This document shows positions 7,506 through 16,532 of a stretch of DNA of 64,000 nt, piece by piece (position 1 is the first letter of the stretch; each line of letters starts with the position of its first letter). This stretch comes from Cytophagales bacterium (GTDB lineage Bacteria; Bacteroidota; Bacteroidia; Cytophagales; Cyclobacteriaceae). The position numbers and the translations under genes are program-made. The notes under the pieces were generated by a model. It ran no database searches. It was given only the letters and a program-made list of their open reading frames with translations, and was not told where the DNA came from. The stretch spans positions 1 to 64,000 of the forward strand of contig JAAFHY010000002.1 of NCBI GenBank assembly GCA_013298505.1. The letters run 5' to 3'.

Positions 7506-8828
7506 TTTCCACTTTCCCGATTTCATATAAACAAACGCCATCGAAAACATGCTAATCCAATACACCCACTCGCTTACCCATGCCCACGTCAACGATAAAT
7601 TCCAAACCTCTAAAACGAAATAAACATAGGCCGTGTAGAGAAACAAGGTGACCAACTCGATCATCAGGTTAACTGCTGTGTTGCCTGTGCCCGTTACGGC
7701 ATTCAACCATACTACCGAAAAAGACTGTAGCAACAATGCGGATGATACGACTCTAAGAACAGGTGTGGCATAAACAATAAAATCTTCCCCTTGCCCAAAC
7801 AATGATAAAAGCACTTCGGGAAACAAGTTGAATAAAATCGTGATGCCTAGCGAAAAGCTGAAACTCACTTTTGAAATACGAACAATAAGTGGCATTACCT
7901 CATCCTTCTTACCTTGACCGATCACGTTGCTTATCATCGTATTGGAGGTAGCTGCAAATGCCCACGCGAAAATGCCGGCAATTCCAAACACGTTGCGCAT
8001 GGTGTTGGACACCGCCAAATCTCGGGCACCATGGTGCTCAATCAAAATATAAAAATACTCCCACGTAATAATGCTAAGAGCAAATTGCAAAATCAGCGGT
8101 GATGATTTGATAACAATCATTTTGATCATCTCCCCCTCTAGCTTCCAGCTCTCAAAAAATGAAAACGCCTTGTGCATGCCTTTCGCGTGTATCACCGCAT
8201 AAATGACCAACAACCCAACGCCCTCTGCAACGATAGAGGCATAAGCCGCTCCGTTGAATCCAATTTCTGGCATTCCAAATTTTCCATAAATTAATCCATA
8301 GTCAAAAAAGATATTGGCGAGAGCTTCACTCAACGTACCCCACACTAAAAATCTTGTTTGGTTCGTGCCCACCAGCAATGCATTGCGCATCACATACAGA
8401 TAGAGCAAAGGCAAGCCCCAAACACGAATGCGAATAAACCCGATGACCTCCTCTGCAATGACGGGATTGTGAATTGTAGCTCGCAAAATAACAGGCGCAA
8501 AAATGTAACTAACTAAAATCCCCAGCAGCGCAATTGCCAACGCCACGTACACACCATGGTAAAACAGCCTTCCGATTTCTTTGGGTTGATTCTCCCCTGC
8601 CTTTCTTGCAATCAACGATTGTAATCCGTTGTTGAGTCCGCTGCCGATTACGGCAAAAATCAGATAATACACACCCGTAATAGCTGCGCTGGCCAGGGCT
8701 TGTTCGCCCAAGCCGCCCAAAAAAATATTGTTGGTGATGAAGTTGATTTGCGGCACCACCAGCGCCAATGAGATGGGCAGTGCCAATTGTAGAATTTGTT
8801 TGTAGCCAGTTGCTAAGCGTAGTTCCAT
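7491..8828 (-). CDS. MATE-family multidrug/cation antiporter
   Basis: The product has 445 residues with about twelve hydrophobic segments arranged as two similar halves, starting LQLALPISLALVVPQ. This matches the MatE (PF01554) family of Na+- or H+-driven efflux proteins, usually 440-460 residues. The substrate cannot be inferred. The ATG at 8828 is preferred to an in-frame TTG six codons earlier because the family starts close to the first membrane helix. The last codons overlap a hairpin terminator shared with the convergent receptor gene. Confidence 0.9.
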   Translation of the reverse strand: MELRLATGYKQILQLALPISLALVVPQINFITNNIFLGGLGEQALASAAITGVYYLIFAVIGSGLNNGLQSLIARKAGENQPKEIGRLFYHGVYVALAIALLGILVSYIFAPVILRATIHNPVIAEEVIGFIRIRVWGLPLLYLYVMRNALLVGTNQTRFLVWGTLSEALANIFFDYGLIYGKFGMPEIGFNGAAYASIVAEGVGLLVIYAVIHAKGMHKAFSFFESWKLEGEMIKMIVIKSSPLILQFALSIITWEYFYILIEHHGARDLAVSNTMRNVFGIAGIFAWAFAATSNTMISNVIGQGKKDEVMPLIVRISKVSFSFSLGITILFNLFPEVLLSLFGQGEDFIVYATPVLRVVSSALLLQSFSVVWLNAVTGTGNTAVNLMIELVTLFLYTAYVYFVLEVWNLSLTWAWVSEWVYWISMFSMAFVYMKSGKWKEKGS

Positions 8829-8878
8829 GCAGGCACGAAAGTACAAATTACTTTATAGCACTGTTAATCAGGAAACAA

Positions 8879-10135
8879 TTAACTCAGCCCCTCCATTTTT
8901 TGCATCAGTAATTTTTTCTCAACCCCTGACGAAGTAAGTTCAAGTGCTTTTTGATAACAGGCAAGCGCCTGTGCATGGTGGCACGTCTGTAGAAGCAAAT
9001 CTCCTTTGGTAGCGTGGTAGAGATAATGATTGAACAATCCTGAAATTTTATTTAATGCGTGAAGGCCAGCCTCCGGTGACTTTGCGTAACTGAGTGCAAT
9101 GGCATGATTAAGTGCTACGATCGGGCCAGGCTTTATGCGCAGCAGAAGGCTGTAAATCTTTTCGATGATTGGCCAATCAGTTTCTTTTAGAGAAGGCGCC
9201 TGCGCATGACATCCAGCAATAGCCGCTTCGAGATGATATTCTGAGACCTCTTCGCCTTCACCTGCTTTTTCAAGAAAGTACTTTCCCTTTTCAATCAAAG
9301 CATGATGCCACAACGCACGATTCTGATCTTTTAACAAGATGATGTTTCCTGATGGATCCTGACGCGTGTCAGCCCGCGAAGCCTGAAAGCACATCAGCGC
9401 AAGCAAAGCACTTGTTTTAGGCAGATCGGTCAATTCATTTTTGGTGAGTAGCAAACATAGCCGAATGGCTTCTTCACATAAATCATGACGGATAAGTTGA
9501 ATAGGGTGCGAAGAATTATAACCTTCGTTGAACAGCAAGTATAGCGTGTGCAAAACAGCATCTAACCGGCCAGGTATATGAGTTGGCACGGGTGCTTCCA
9601 GGCTAATATTTTCTTCTTTTATCTTTTCACGCGCACGGTAAATTCTTTTGGTGATTGTTTCTTCGTTGGTAAAAAAGCAGTTGGCTATTTCAGCTGCACT
9701 AAGCCCGCCTAATGTTTTTAACGTGAGTGCCAGTTGTGCTTCGTACGGTATAGACGGATGGCAGCAGGCAAACATCATGCGCAGTTGACTGTCTTCAATT
9801 TCATTATCGAGAAAGAGCGTATTCACCGTTGGTGTCAACGTCCATTCTGACAAGGCTGCTCTATTTATTTCAGATTGGTGCCGCGTGTGCACCTGCTGTT
9901 GCCGAAGATAGTCAACCGCTTTTCGTTTGGCCACGGTGTATAACCAAGCCGTTGGGTTTTCTGGAACTCCGTTTATTTTCCAGGCTGACATGGCTTTCAA
10001 CAATGTGTCCTGCACAAGGTCTTGGGCTGTGTCCATCGCGCCAAAGCCCACAAGGCGCGTTAACACAGCGGCCATCTTTCCCGCCTCGTGGCGAAAGAGA
10101 TGGCCGACTAGTTGATTTACGTTTGATTCAGGCAT
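8879..10135 (-). CDS. ECF RNA polymerase sigma factor with C-terminal extension (ECF42-like)
   Basis: The product has 418 residues. Sigma region 2 is at about 10-80 (AQDLVQDTLLKAM, NPTAWLYTVAKRKAVDYLR) and region 4 at about 130-175 (LKTLGGLSAAEIANCFF). A roughly 240-residue extension follows, with the DUF6596-type block (LYLLFNEGYNSSH) and helical repeats at the end (ALACYQKALEL, TPR-like). This architecture, together with the DGPF/YciI gene immediately upstream, is diagnostic of the ECF42 group. In that group the extension, rather than an anti-sigma factor, is thought to control activity. No anti-sigma gene is adjacent. Targets usually include the linked DGPF gene. Confidence 0.88.
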   Translation of the reverse strand: MPESNVNQLVGHLFRHEAGKMAAVLTRLVGFGAMDTAQDLVQDTLLKAMSAWKINGVPENPTAWLYTVAKRKAVDYLRQQQVHTRHQSEINRAALSEWTLTPTVNTLFLDNEIEDSQLRMMFACCHPSIPYEAQLALTLKTLGGLSAAEIANCFFTNEETITKRIYRAREKIKEENISLEAPVPTHIPGRLDAVLHTLYLLFNEGYNSSHPIQLIRHDLCEEAIRLCLLLTKNELTDLPKTSALLALMCFQASRADTRQDPSGNIILLKDQNRALWHHALIEKGKYFLEKAGEGEEVSEYHLEAAIAGCHAQAPSLKETDWPIIEKIYSLLLRIKPGPIVALNHAIALSYAKSPEAGLHALNKISGLFNHYLYHATKGDLLLQTCHHAQALACYQKALELTSSGVEKKLLMQKMEGLS

Positions 10136-10178
10136 TTCTAAAAATACTTATTCTATTACCGAGACGCCCGTATCAAAA

Positions 10179-10520
10179 CTACATATCAAATTTTACTACT
10201 TCTCTCACTTCGACAATTCCATCCAATTCATAATCTGGGCACTCTTTGGCCATTTCAGTTGCCTCTGAAATGTCTTTGGCATGCACAACAAAAAAGCCGC
10301 CTACCAATTCTTTGCTTTCAGCAAACGGGCCATCGGTAACTACTTTGCGCGCACCCGAAATGGTTTTGCCGCCCGGAAGCAACGCCTCTCCGGCTATGTA
10401 GCGATTTTGTTTGGTAAGTTTCTCCACCCACGCAAACCATTTTTGCATATGAGCTTGTTGGGCATCGGGCGATAGCTTGCTGGTATCACCACCTAAAAAA
10501 ATGAACATGTACTTTTCCAT
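10179..10520 (-). CDS. YciI/DGPF-domain protein
   Basis: The product has 113 residues with the DGPF signature TDGPFAESKELVGGFF and the N-terminal MFIFLGG strand of the YCII-related family, a ferredoxin-like fold. It is 43 bases upstream of the ECF42-like sigma gene on the same strand, the standard pairing for this group. The biochemical role of DGPF proteins is not settled. It probably forms an operon with the sigma factor. No matching promoter could be assigned with confidence. Confidence 0.88.
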   Translation of the reverse strand: MEKYMFIFLGGDTSKLSPDAQQAHMQKWFAWVEKLTKQNRYIAGEALLPGGKTISGARKVVTDGPFAESKELVGGFFVVHAKDISEATEMAKECPDYELDGIVEVREVVKFDM

Positions 10521-10644
10521 GATTTTATTTGTTTGGGTTAAACATAATTTTCACTATGACGGCTCATTATACGCTTTCCGGACAAAACCGTAAAAGTTTT
10601 TTTCGAGTCTTTAACTAACAATTTATTGAAGGCGTCTGACACTT

Positions 10645-10680
10645 TAAAAATTGCCTTGAGGACTCGTCCAGCTTAAGGCT
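10645..10680 (-). terminator. Intrinsic terminator after gdhA
   Basis: On the minus strand GCCTTAAG (10679-10672) pairs with CTCAAGGC (10660-10653) with one G-T wobble, followed by AATTTTTA. It lies just after the glutamate dehydrogenase stop at 10686. Confidence 0.65.
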
Positions 10681-10685
10681 AGCTC

Positions 10686-12038
10686 TTAAACCACCCCCTG
10701 AGCCTGCATGGCCTTGGCCACTTTCAAAAATCCGGCAATGTTGGCCCCGGTCATATAGTTACCTGGCTTGCCATATTCTTTCGCGGCTGCCAATGACGTA
10801 TCATGAATGCCTTTCATGATGCCCACCAACTTTGCGTCTACTTCTTCACGTGTCCAATTAGCGCCCATAAAATTTTGTGTCATCTCTAAGCCAGAAGTTG
10901 CCACACCACCTGCATTCGATGCCTTGCCCGGTGCGTACATCATTCCATTGTCTAACACAATGTTGATACCGTCAATCGTGGTGGGCATATTCGCGCCTTC
11001 GGCTAAAAGTTTAACGCCATTCTTCACCAAGTTGCCTGCATCTTTCGCGTTGATTTCATTTTGGGTAGCGCATGGGAACGCGCAATCCGCTTTTATATTC
11101 CACAATGGGTTATGATCTGCTTTTGTATCGATCGCCAAATACGTGCATTTATATTTGTCTGCATATTCTTTGATGCGCCCTCTTCGATTGTTTTTCAAGT
11201 CTTTAAGAAACTCTAATTTCTCCATTGTGAATCCTGCTTCATCAACGACAACTCCATTCGAGTCGGAAGCGGTAATCGCTTTTCCACCCAACTGAATTAT
11301 TTTTTCAATTGCATATTGCGACACATTGCCTGATCCTGACACCAAACACGTTTTTCCTTTAATGGAGCTGCCTACGTTTTGCAACATGTTCTCTGCGAAA
11401 TAAATCAAACCGTAACCGGTTGCTTCTGTGCGAATCAAACTTCCGCCCCATCCAATTCCCTTTCCGGTGAGCACACCTGTGAATTCATTTCTGATTTTTT
11501 TATACGCCCCAAATAGAAAACCAATTTCGCGACCGCCCACACCAATATCGCCAGCCGGTACATCTAGTCTGTGGCCGATGTGCCGTGCCAACTCACCCAT
11601 AAATGCCTGGCAGAATTTCATCACTTCATTATCTGATTTTCCTTTTGGGTCGAAATCACTTCCCCCTTTTCCTCCACCCATCGGTATACCTGTGAGTGCA
11701 TTTTTAAAAACTTGCTCAAATGCCAAAAACTTTAACACGCTTGGGGTAACGGTTGGGTGAAAACGCAAGCCACCTTTGTATGGACCGATGGCACTGTTCA
11801 TCTGCACACGATAGCCGCGATTCACTTGCACTTCACCCTTATCATCGAGCCATGTTACCCGAAATGAAATCAAACGCTCCGGTTCCAACATACGCTCCAA
11901 CAATTTTAGTCTTGCGAATTCCGGATTTTTTTCAAGCACCGGAAGCACGGAAGCAATCACTTCTTCTGCTGCTTGCAAGAATTCAGGTTCGTTGGGGTTG
12001 CGTTTTTTTACATTGTCGAGGATAAGTGAATGGCTCAT
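10686..12038 (-). CDS. gdhA: NADP-specific glutamate dehydrogenase
   Basis: This 450-residue protein has the standard length of the hexameric class that reductively aminates 2-oxoglutarate. The glutamate-binding and catalytic segments are intact: GPYKGGLRFHP (85-95), GGGKGGSDFDPKG (121-133, with the conserved lysines) and DVPAGDIGVGGREIG. The nucleotide-binding motif SGSGNVSQYA starts the second domain. The family and plus-strand neighbours suggest ammonium assimilation in the cytosol. It is monocistronic, with a candidate promoter at 12060-12089 and a terminator at 10645-10680. Nothing is unusual. Confidence 0.96.
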   Translation of the reverse strand: MSHSLILDNVKKRNPNEPEFLQAAEEVIASVLPVLEKNPEFARLKLLERMLEPERLISFRVTWLDDKGEVQVNRGYRVQMNSAIGPYKGGLRFHPTVTPSVLKFLAFEQVFKNALTGIPMGGGKGGSDFDPKGKSDNEVMKFCQAFMGELARHIGHRLDVPAGDIGVGGREIGFLFGAYKKIRNEFTGVLTGKGIGWGGSLIRTEATGYGLIYFAENMLQNVGSSIKGKTCLVSGSGNVSQYAIEKIIQLGGKAITASDSNGVVVDEAGFTMEKLEFLKDLKNNRRGRIKEYADKYKCTYLAIDTKADHNPLWNIKADCAFPCATQNEINAKDAGNLVKNGVKLLAEGANMPTTIDGINIVLDNGMMYAPGKASNAGGVATSGLEMTQNFMGANWTREEVDAKLVGIMKGIHDTSLAAAKEYGKPGNYMTGANIAGFLKVAKAMQAQGVV

Positions 12039-12059
12039 ATCGGATGGGTTTTAGATAGC

Positions 12060-12089
12060 CAAAAGTAGAAAAGAAATTAGAATTGCAAA
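12060..12089 (-). promoter_or_regulatory. Candidate Bacteroidota promoter for gdhA
   Basis: On the minus strand, TTTG (12089-12086) and TACTTTTG (12067-12060) are separated by 18 bases, close to the TTTG/TAnnTTTG consensus. The predicted start would leave a leader of about 15 bases before the ATG at 12038. Confidence 0.5.
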
Positions 12090-12119
12090 CGATTGAAATA
12101 ATGGGAATTTTGGTTTTTA

Positions 12120-12154
12120 TTTGTTGATGTACGATTGGCCAAAACGTACCTTTA
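12120..12154 (+). promoter_or_regulatory. Possible promoter for the D-threonine aldolase-like gene
   Basis: TTTG at 12120-12123 and TACCTTTA at 12147-12154 are 23 bases apart. The -7 box lacks the final G of TAnnTTTG, so this is a weak call. The ATG is at 12179. Confidence 0.3.
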
Positions 12155-12178
12155 TTAATAAGGCAAAGATTATCTGAA

Positions 12179-13285
12179 ATGAAAGACTGGTACGAAATTC
12201 AAAATGTTTCTGAGTTGGATTCACCAGCGTTAGCGGTTTATCCTGATCGAATAAAAGAAAATATTTCAGTACTTAAAGGATTCATCCCTGATGTTAATCG
12301 ACTACGCCCGCATGTAAAAACAAACAAGTGCGCAGAGGTGTGTAAACTGATGATGGATGAGGGTATCACAAAATTTAAAGCAGCTACAATTGCCGAGGCC
12401 GAGATGCTCGCAACGATAGGTGCTCCCGATGTGTTGATGGCCTATCAGCCCGTAGGGCCACGAGGCACACGATTCATTCAATTGGTAAAAAAATATCCGG
12501 CCACAAAATTTGCTTGCTTGCTCGATAATGAAACCACTGCTGCACAGTTGGCACAAGCTGCAAAAGAACACACTGTAATCATTTCTGTTTTTTTAGATTT
12601 GAATGTGGGCATGAACAGAACTGGCATCCTTCCCGAATTGGCATTACCTCTTTTTTTGTATTTGAAATCGCTGCCATCCATTAGTCCCATTGGTCTACAT
12701 GCTTATGACGGGCACAACCGCGATGCCGACTTGAATAGTCGAATAGCGGGTGCCGATGAAGGCTACGCACGGGTTGAAAAGTTGCATAAAGAAATTTTAG
12801 ATCGAACGGGAGTTTCGGCAATTATTGTAACGAGCGGAAACACGACCATCTCCATTCACGCGAAAAGAAAAAACGTAGAGTGCAGCCCGGGTACTTTTAT
12901 TTTTTGGGATTATGGCTATCATAAATTGTTTTCAGAGCAGCCTTTCGTCTTTGCGGCAATCTTGGTAACCCGAATCATTTCTAAGCCCGATGATGAAACC
13001 ATTTGCATTGACTTAGGGCACAAAGCAGTGGCTTCAGAAAACCCGCTCAACAATCGTATCCATTTTCTTAATGCGCCCAACTTAGTGCCAATCAGCCATA
13101 GCGAAGAGCATCTTATATTAAAAGCTGAAAAGGGAAACGATTTTAAAGTAGGCGATGTGCTTTATGGTGTTCCGTTTCACATTTGCCCTACGGTAGCACT
13201 TCATGAAACTCTGACCGTGATTGAAAAAAGAAATGTAAGCGGCAGTTGGGTGGTGATTGCTAGGAAGAGAAAGATTTCGGTATAG
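12179..13285 (+). CDS. D-threonine aldolase / DSD1-family PLP enzyme
   Basis: The product has 368 residues with an alanine-racemase-type barrel. The PLP lysine is Lys47 in LRPHVKTNK, the RPHxKTxK signature of D-threonine aldolases and D-serine dehydratases. The C-terminal segment PFHICPTVAL carries the His and Cys that bind the divalent metal in this family. The expected reaction is retro-aldol cleavage of D-3-hydroxyamino acids, or dehydration of D-serine; the sequence does not decide between them. It is divergent from gdhA. The start at 12179 gives the normal N-terminus. Confidence 0.9.
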   Translation: MKDWYEIQNVSELDSPALAVYPDRIKENISVLKGFIPDVNRLRPHVKTNKCAEVCKLMMDEGITKFKAATIAEAEMLATIGAPDVLMAYQPVGPRGTRFIQLVKKYPATKFACLLDNETTAAQLAQAAKEHTVIISVFLDLNVGMNRTGILPELALPLFLYLKSLPSISPIGLHAYDGHNRDADLNSRIAGADEGYARVEKLHKEILDRTGVSAIIVTSGNTTISIHAKRKNVECSPGTFIFWDYGYHKLFSEQPFVFAAILVTRIISKPDDETICIDLGHKAVASENPLNNRIHFLNAPNLVPISHSEEHLILKAEKGNDFKVGDVLYGVPFHICPTVALHETLTVIEKRNVSGSWVVIARKRKISV

Positions 13286-13337
13286 TAAAAGAATTATCAG
13301 CATGTAGTAAACAGAATTAAATTTAAATTGACTTTCT

Positions 13338-13736
13338 ATGGCTGAATTAAAAACAAAAAAAACAGAACTTAGCGTAGACACTTTCATCAAACAAATTGCC
13401 GAACCTCAAAAAAGAAAAGATGCGTTGGCAATAGCTGGGCTAATGGAAAAGGCCACTAAGGCCAAGGCTAAAATGTGGGGATCGGCAATCATTGGATTTG
13501 GCGACAAGCATTTAAAATATGAAAGTGGCCGTGAGCTAGATTGGTTTGTGATGGGCTTTTCGCCACGTAAACAGAACCTGGCACTTTATATTTTTGGAGC
13601 GGTAGAAAAGCAGCAAGCTCTTTTAAAAAAGTTAGGAAAACATAAAACTGGAAAGGGGTGCTTGTACATTAACAAATTAGAAGAGGTAGACATAAATGTA
13701 TTGGGGCAGTTAATTAGTAAAGGGGCTAGGGGATAG
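13338..13736 (+). CDS. DUF1801 domain protein
   Basis: The product has 132 residues with the YdhG-like/DUF1801 pattern: a helical N-terminus (VDTFIKQIAEPQKRKDALAI), then MWGSAIIGFGDKHLKY and the core FVMGFSPRKQNLALYIFG, ending GKGCLYINKLEEVD. The fold is compact and soluble, with no signal peptide. The function of the family is not established. The gene follows the D-threonine aldolase-like gene after 52 bases on the same strand, and no functional link is apparent. Confidence 0.88.
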   Translation: MAELKTKKTELSVDTFIKQIAEPQKRKDALAIAGLMEKATKAKAKMWGSAIIGFGDKHLKYESGRELDWFVMGFSPRKQNLALYIFGAVEKQQALLKKLGKHKTGKGCLYINKLEEVDINVLGQLISKGARG

Positions 13737-13838
13737 CTAACGAAATTCCGGTCGACCGAACTCATCAAAACAAGTAGGCCATTCACCAATGATCGACATA
13801 CTCAAATTAATTAACTTGCACGCTCAACTAAACTCTGT

Positions 13839-14447
13839 ATGCTAAAAGCAGCCGCTTGCTATTCCGTTTTTCAACAAAGCATTGACGATTATCATTTGCA
13901 CGACAATGTTAATGCGGAAATAAAAAACCCATATCCCGTGGAAAGCTTCGAACATTTACTATATATCAAAAATTGGATTGATACAGCACAATGGCATTTG
14001 GAAGACATTATCAGGCTGCCTGAAATAAACCCAATAGAGGCTCTTCAAATTAAGCGAAGGATCGATAAATCAAATCAAGATAGAACCGACCGGGTTGAAA
14101 AAATTGATGATGTGTTTCTAGATGAGTTTAAAGGTGTTATTCCAAAATCCGGATCGCGCATTAATTCAGAAACACCGGCATGGCTTCTTGACCGTATGAG
14201 TATTTTATTGCTCAAAATTTTCCACATGCAAGAGCAAGTTGATCGAAAAGACGCCACCTCCGATCACATTACTAAATGCAAGGCAAAATTAGCAACCCTG
14301 CTGGAACAGAGAAAAGATATGGAAACTGCATTCGATGAATTGATTGAAGACATCTCCTCAGGCGCCAGAAGATTTAAAGTTTATCGGCAAATGAAAATGT
14401 ATAACGATACAGAGCTAAACCCCATGTTATACAGTCAAAAGAAATAG
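13839..14447 (+). CDS. DUF4254 domain protein
   Basis: The product has 202 residues, is all-helical and has no signal peptide. It matches DUF4254 of Bacteroidota by its N-terminal HDN segment, the EHLLYIKNWIDTAQWHLED core and the helical RRIDKSNQDRTDRVEKID region. The stop is one base before the ATG of the family 9 glycosyltransferase, indicating translational coupling. DUF4254 genes commonly precede heptosyltransferase-like genes, which suggests a role in surface glycan assembly, but no activity is known. Confidence 0.85.
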   Translation: MLKAAACYSVFQQSIDDYHLHDNVNAEIKNPYPVESFEHLLYIKNWIDTAQWHLEDIIRLPEINPIEALQIKRRIDKSNQDRTDRVEKIDDVFLDEFKGVIPKSGSRINSETPAWLLDRMSILLLKIFHMQEQVDRKDATSDHITKCKAKLATLLEQRKDMETAFDELIEDISSGARRFKVYRQMKMYNDTELNPMLYSQKK

Positions 14448-14448
14448 C

Positions 14449-15501
14449 ATGAGAAAAATTTTGCTGTTTCGATTTTCGGCCATGGGCGATGTAGCATTGT
14501 TAGTTCCCATTGCAAAGTCATTTGTAGTTGCAAATCCCGAAGTAGAATTAACCATTGCTACCCGACCTAAGTTTGCTCCATTGTTTCAAGGTATTGAGCG
14601 TGTAGTTGTTTTTTCTGCTGATGTAGATAAAACCTATACGGGCATCTTAGGGATGCTTCGTTTGTGCAAAAGGCTTTTGCAAGACGGGCCGTATGAGTTG
14701 GTGATTGATATGCACGATCACATCCGAACGAAATTACTACGCGGTTTTTTAAAAATTTTTGGAGCAAGGGTGGTTACGTTTGAAAAAGGCCGAACTGAAA
14801 AAAAGCTGTTTCTAAAAAAAGTTACGACCGCACCATCATCATTACCGCATACCGTAGAGCGCTATCGGCTCGCATTTGAGCACGCAGGATTTTCGTTCCC
14901 GATTTTAGAGCCACCTTATTTTGAGCAAACGGAATCACGACAAACAGTTTTGAATTGGATTGGATTTAGCGAGCCCGATGCAAAATTGAAATGGATTGGG
15001 GTTGCTCCATTTGCCATGCATAAATCCAAAATATGGCCCATCGAGAATTATAAGTTGTTGTTTGAGTTACTAATTTTAAAAGAAGCAAGGAACGTTAAGT
15101 TTTTGTTATTTGGCGGAGGCGAGCATGAATTGCTTTTTTTTGATTCGTTAAAAAAACAATTTCCACAGCACGTTCAGGTAGTTGCCGGAAACCTTGCGCT
15201 CAGACAAGAAATTGCAGTAATGCAATGCTTAAACGTTATGCTTTGTGTGGACTCTTCAAATATGCACATGGCGGCATTGGCAAACGTGCCAATACTTTCC
15301 ATTTGGGGAGGCACTCATACCGATTTAGGTTTTGGCCCGTTTAAAAAAGGCAAAGAGAGTATCATCGAAATAAGTCGAGAAGAACTTCCTTGCAGGCCGT
15401 GTTCAGTATATGGATCGAAGTCTTGCCACATAGGAGGATTCCCGTGTCTTTCACGCATTTCTCCCTCTCAAGTTTTTGAACGAATCGTTAACGTAATTTA
15501 G
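14449..15501 (+). CDS. Glycosyltransferase family 9 (heptosyltransferase-like)
   Basis: The product has 350 residues with the GT-B fold of lipopolysaccharide heptosyltransferases. The N-terminus is ILLFRFSAMGDVALLVPI, a middle segment has GVAPFAMHKSKIWPIENY, and the C-terminal donor site has CVDSSNMHMAALANVPILSIWG (cited in part). It probably adds a sugar to a lipid-linked or core oligosaccharide at the inner membrane. It is coupled to the DUF4254 gene. The end is cysteine-rich (CRPCSVYGSKSCHIGGFPC), as in several Bacteroidota members. Its stop overlaps the stop of the convergent YeeE-like gene. Confidence 0.9.
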   Translation: MRKILLFRFSAMGDVALLVPIAKSFVVANPEVELTIATRPKFAPLFQGIERVVVFSADVDKTYTGILGMLRLCKRLLQDGPYELVIDMHDHIRTKLLRGFLKIFGARVVTFEKGRTEKKLFLKKVTTAPSSLPHTVERYRLAFEHAGFSFPILEPPYFEQTESRQTVLNWIGFSEPDAKLKWIGVAPFAMHKSKIWPIENYKLLFELLILKEARNVKFLLFGGGEHELLFFDSLKKQFPQHVQVVAGNLALRQEIAVMQCLNVMLCVDSSNMHMAALANVPILSIWGGTHTDLGFGPFKKGKESIIEISREELPCRPCSVYGSKSCHIGGFPCLSRISPSQVFERIVNVI

Positions 15502-15908
15502 TCGGGCAAGTATTTCTGAAAATAGCCATAACACCACGTTCCCGCCAATGCCGATAAGAAAGTAATAATCAATACAGACGCACCACTGCCAAACTGTGCG
15601 TAGATTGGTCCTGGGCATGCACCTGTTAGTGCCCAACCGAAACCAAATAGCAAACTACCGATGATGATGCCATGATGATATTCCTTTTGGGGTGCTTCAA
15701 TTTTTCCACCTTCCAGCGTTTTGATATTTAACCTACGAATAACAATCAACAAAAGTGCGCCTGTTGGAATGGCCGTCATAAAAATGCCAAACATATGAAA
15801 GCTTTCAAACCGAAACATCTCTTGAATGCGGTACCACGAAATAGCTTCGCCTTTGGTTAACACCAGTCCGAAAAAAACACCCACGATTAAATATTTCAGA
15901 TTCTTCAT
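15498..15908 (-). CDS. YeeE/YedE-type sulfur transporter, second half (DUF6691-like)
   Basis: The product has 136 residues with four hydrophobic segments. It carries the conserved TGACPGPIYAQ motif with Cys98, the counterpart of the thiol-relay cysteines in YeeE (TsuA) thiosulfate transporters. The ATG at 15908 was chosen because it overlaps the stop of the preceding gene by four bases (ATGA, 15905-15908) and matches the normal N-terminus. The longer reading frame would begin with hydrophobic but unrelated sequence. It works with the adjacent half-protein, probably as one transporter. Confidence 0.85.
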   Translation of the reverse strand: MKNLKYLIVGVFFGLVLTKGEAISWYRIQEMFRFESFHMFGIFMTAIPTGALLLIVIRRLNIKTLEGGKIEAPQKEYHHGIIIGSLLFGFGWALTGACPGPIYAQFGSGASVLIITFLSALAGTWCYGYFQKYLPD

Positions 15909-16465
15909 AAAGCTAAAATGTAAGGCAAAATAAACTTGCTGAACAATATTCCACCAGCAAAAAAAGAAGCGGTTGCAATAAGCGATGGCCATTGCAATGC
16001 TGACAATCCTAAAATACCGTGACCAGATGTGCAGCCTCTCGCATACCGCGTACCAAAGCCAACTAAAAATCCTCCAACTACAATCAGCAGAAATCCTTTA
16101 ACCGATAGCAGCGACTCCCAACTAAACAATTCTACTGGAAGCAATCCGCGGGCAGATTGTATACCGTATTGAGATAAGTAGTTTTTTGTGCTTTGCGAAA
16201 TAGCAACTGGATTTGGATTTGCCAACACGGAACCTCCAATGTATCCACCGACTAATAGACCAACAATGAAAAGGAGATTCCAACTTTCTCTTTTCCAATC
16301 ATACTTGAAAAGTAAAATGTTTGCTGGAAACACTGCAGCACAGACGTGCCGTAGCGATGAAGAGATGCCTAGTTTTTTGTTACCCATTAAAAGTAGCAAA
16401 GGCACAGTTGCCCCGATGAGAGGGCCTGCCACATACCACGGCCACGGTTCATAAATCCAATTCAT
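15905..16465 (-). CDS. YeeE/YedE-type sulfur transporter, first half
   Basis: The product has 186 residues with about five membrane segments and the motif TRYARGCTSGHGI with Cys145, the first conserved cysteine motif of the YeeE/YedE family. Full-length YeeE proteins contain both this motif and the TGACPG motif of the next gene, so the two genes encode a transporter split into halves, here translationally coupled. Family knowledge points to import of thiosulfate or a related sulfur species. No sulfurtransferase or sulfur dioxygenase gene is adjacent. Confidence 0.87.
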   Translation of the reverse strand: MNWIYEPWPWYVAGPLIGATVPLLLLMGNKKLGISSSLRHVCAAVFPANILLFKYDWKRESWNLLFIVGLLVGGYIGGSVLANPNPVAISQSTKNYLSQYGIQSARGLLPVELFSWESLLSVKGFLLIVVGGFLVGFGTRYARGCTSGHGILGLSALQWPSLIATASFFAGGILFSKFILPYILAL

Positions 16466-16532
16466 ATTTTTTTGAGCGGCAAAGTTATAATAATCTACTG
16501 AAATTATAGACTTTAATTGATGTACTGATTTT

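Noticed and set aside
9829-10233. Plus-strand reading frame antisense to the ECF sigma gene
   Set aside because: It lies entirely opposite the sigma gene and its start, with no recognisable protein features; a shadow of the real gene.
11753-12025. Plus-strand reading frame antisense to gdhA
   Set aside because: Opposite to a clear glutamate dehydrogenase with intact motifs; no independent coding evidence.
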